Assembly: GCF_015710975.1 (NCBI RefSeq)
Contig: NZ_CP049783.1
Coordinates: 868,001 to 932,000 of the forward strand
Reading direction: 5' to 3'
Length of the DNA stretch: 64,000 bases
Origin: Paenibacillus polymyxa
GTDB lineage: Bacteria > Bacillota > Bacilli > Paenibacillales > Paenibacillaceae
This document shows positions 63,430 through 64,000 of the stretch, one piece after another. The number at the start of each line of letters is the position of its first letter. Position 1 is the stretch's first letter. The translations under genes and the position numbers were made by a program. The notes under the pieces are model-generated. The model ran no database searches. It was not told the origin of the DNA and was given only the letters and a program-made list of their open reading frames with translations.

Positions 63430-63660
63430 TACAGTTGTGGGATGCCCTGTTCCACCATTCAAATCGAATGATGCTTACTCGCTATATCCCCCTCGGCGCA
63501 GCAAGCAGAGCGCTGCGCCAATTCCCTCTGCCTATCCCACCTATTTAAAAGTGGGGCAGGCTTTTGCCAAGAAAGGAGCAGATTCAGCGGGCAGTAGCGG
63601 AGCGGTACATTTGAATCTGGAGAAGCGAAGCGCTCGCCTTTGCCCCTGAATTCTAACCTT
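63430..63660. other. GC-rich structured non-coding region
   Basis: No supported gene. Stems seen: GGCGCAGC/GCTGCGCC (63495-63502 with 63512-63519), CAGATTCA/TGAATCTG (63579-63586 with 63612-63619), and an outer GGGGCA/TGCCCC pairing (63553-63558 with 63641-63646). Base composition is well above the flanks. It could be a structured RNA, or a dispersed repeat; not recognised. Confidence 0.45.
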
Positions 63661-63774
63661 TTCATGTGTTACATAATCCAAAAAAATTCAGAGGCAACAG
63701 CGATCGGAAGATCAAATGGAACGCGGAGCGGTCTCCTATGTCTTCGCCTGCACTCCCGGCAAACCCTGTCCCAC

Positions 63775-64000
63775 TTACAATACTTTCTCCAAGAAACTTA
63801 TAGTCCGCTCGTTTTTCGGATTACCAAATACCTCTTGCGGTGTTCCTTCTTCCACGATGTAACCACCGTCCATAAATACGACACGGTCACTTACTTCACG
63901 CGCAAAGCCCATCTCATGCGTTACGATCATCATCGTCATGCCTTCGCGAGCCAGATCTTTCATTACGCCGAGCACTTCGCCCACCATTTCAGGATCAAGC
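63775..64000 (-). CDS. Polar amino-acid ABC transporter ATPase (C-terminal part)
   Basis: The last 74 codons of an ATP-binding subunit; the gene continues past the right edge. It shows the D-loop [10 protein letters not shown], then [44 protein letters not shown] with the H-loop histidine, and [15 protein letters not shown]. This ending is typical of GlnQ/HisP-like ATPases of polar amino-acid importers. Confidence 0.88.
   Translation of the reverse strand, partial: LDPEMVGEVLGVMKDLAREGMTMMIVTHEMGFAREVSDRVVFMDGGYIVEEGTPQEVFGNPKNERTISFLEKVL

Overview
This window looks like the chromosome of a Paenibacillus of the P. polymyxa kind. That assignment is inference from gene content: SLH-anchored and copper-amine-oxidase-stalk secreted proteins, a des-desK-desR cold-sensing operon, a ZTP riboswitch in front of folD, pectin-side-chain enzymes, AGGAGG-type ribosome sites with frequent TTG/GTG starts, and Bacillus-like dgk/dck, metNPQ, adhA, rlmCD, dgkB and yerC genes. 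No tRNA, rRNA, CRISPR array or insertion sequence was seen.

Layout. 1-4950: a quinate/shikimate cluster (aroD fragment, two related MFS transporters, a LysR regulator, aroE) with the same GTGAAT-NN-TTTCAC dyad in front of both transporters. 5043-9355: rtcB, a secreted purple-acid-type phosphatase and an M20 amidohydrolase that follows the metN-metP-metQ methionine importer (9424-12032). 12363-19747: an oxidoreductase, dgk-dck, des-desK-desR with a DesR-like dyad, then a ZTP riboswitch controlling folD and a cyclodeaminase-family gene. 19967-31089: a secreted RCC1-like protein, a kinase-like phosphotransferase, a Fur-boxed siderophore-binding lipoprotein, a HxlR/nitroreductase pair, a large SLH protein, a secreted hypothetical protein, and a MerR/adhA pair with two 19-bp-spacer promoters. 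31305-37603: amino-acid permease with a structured leader, SDR, selO, a VOC/WYL pair and a small unknown. 37764-44344: a GH112 phosphorylase with a GH105 hydrolase and an AraC regulator (frameshifted near its end), then an amidohydrolase/TetR pair sharing an operator.

46441-57241 is an A+T-rich defence island between dus and rlmCD, read entirely on the minus strand. In order of transcription: Phd-type antitoxin, an HsdM-HsdS fusion with atypical motifs, RelE/ParE toxin, half-size HsdS, HsdR, a decayed rhuM, full HsdS, HsdM, and an hsdS stub. The toxin and antitoxin are separated by the 1.9-kb methylase gene, and each side has its own promoter and dyad. This is the best candidate for an undescribed arrangement.

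57438-64000 returns to core genes: rlmCD with a long basic N-terminal tail, dgkB, yerC coupled to a CbiX/SirB-family gene, a YqfQ/VrrA-like protein, corA, a GC-rich structured non-coding stretch, and the 3' end of an amino-acid ABC ATPase gene.
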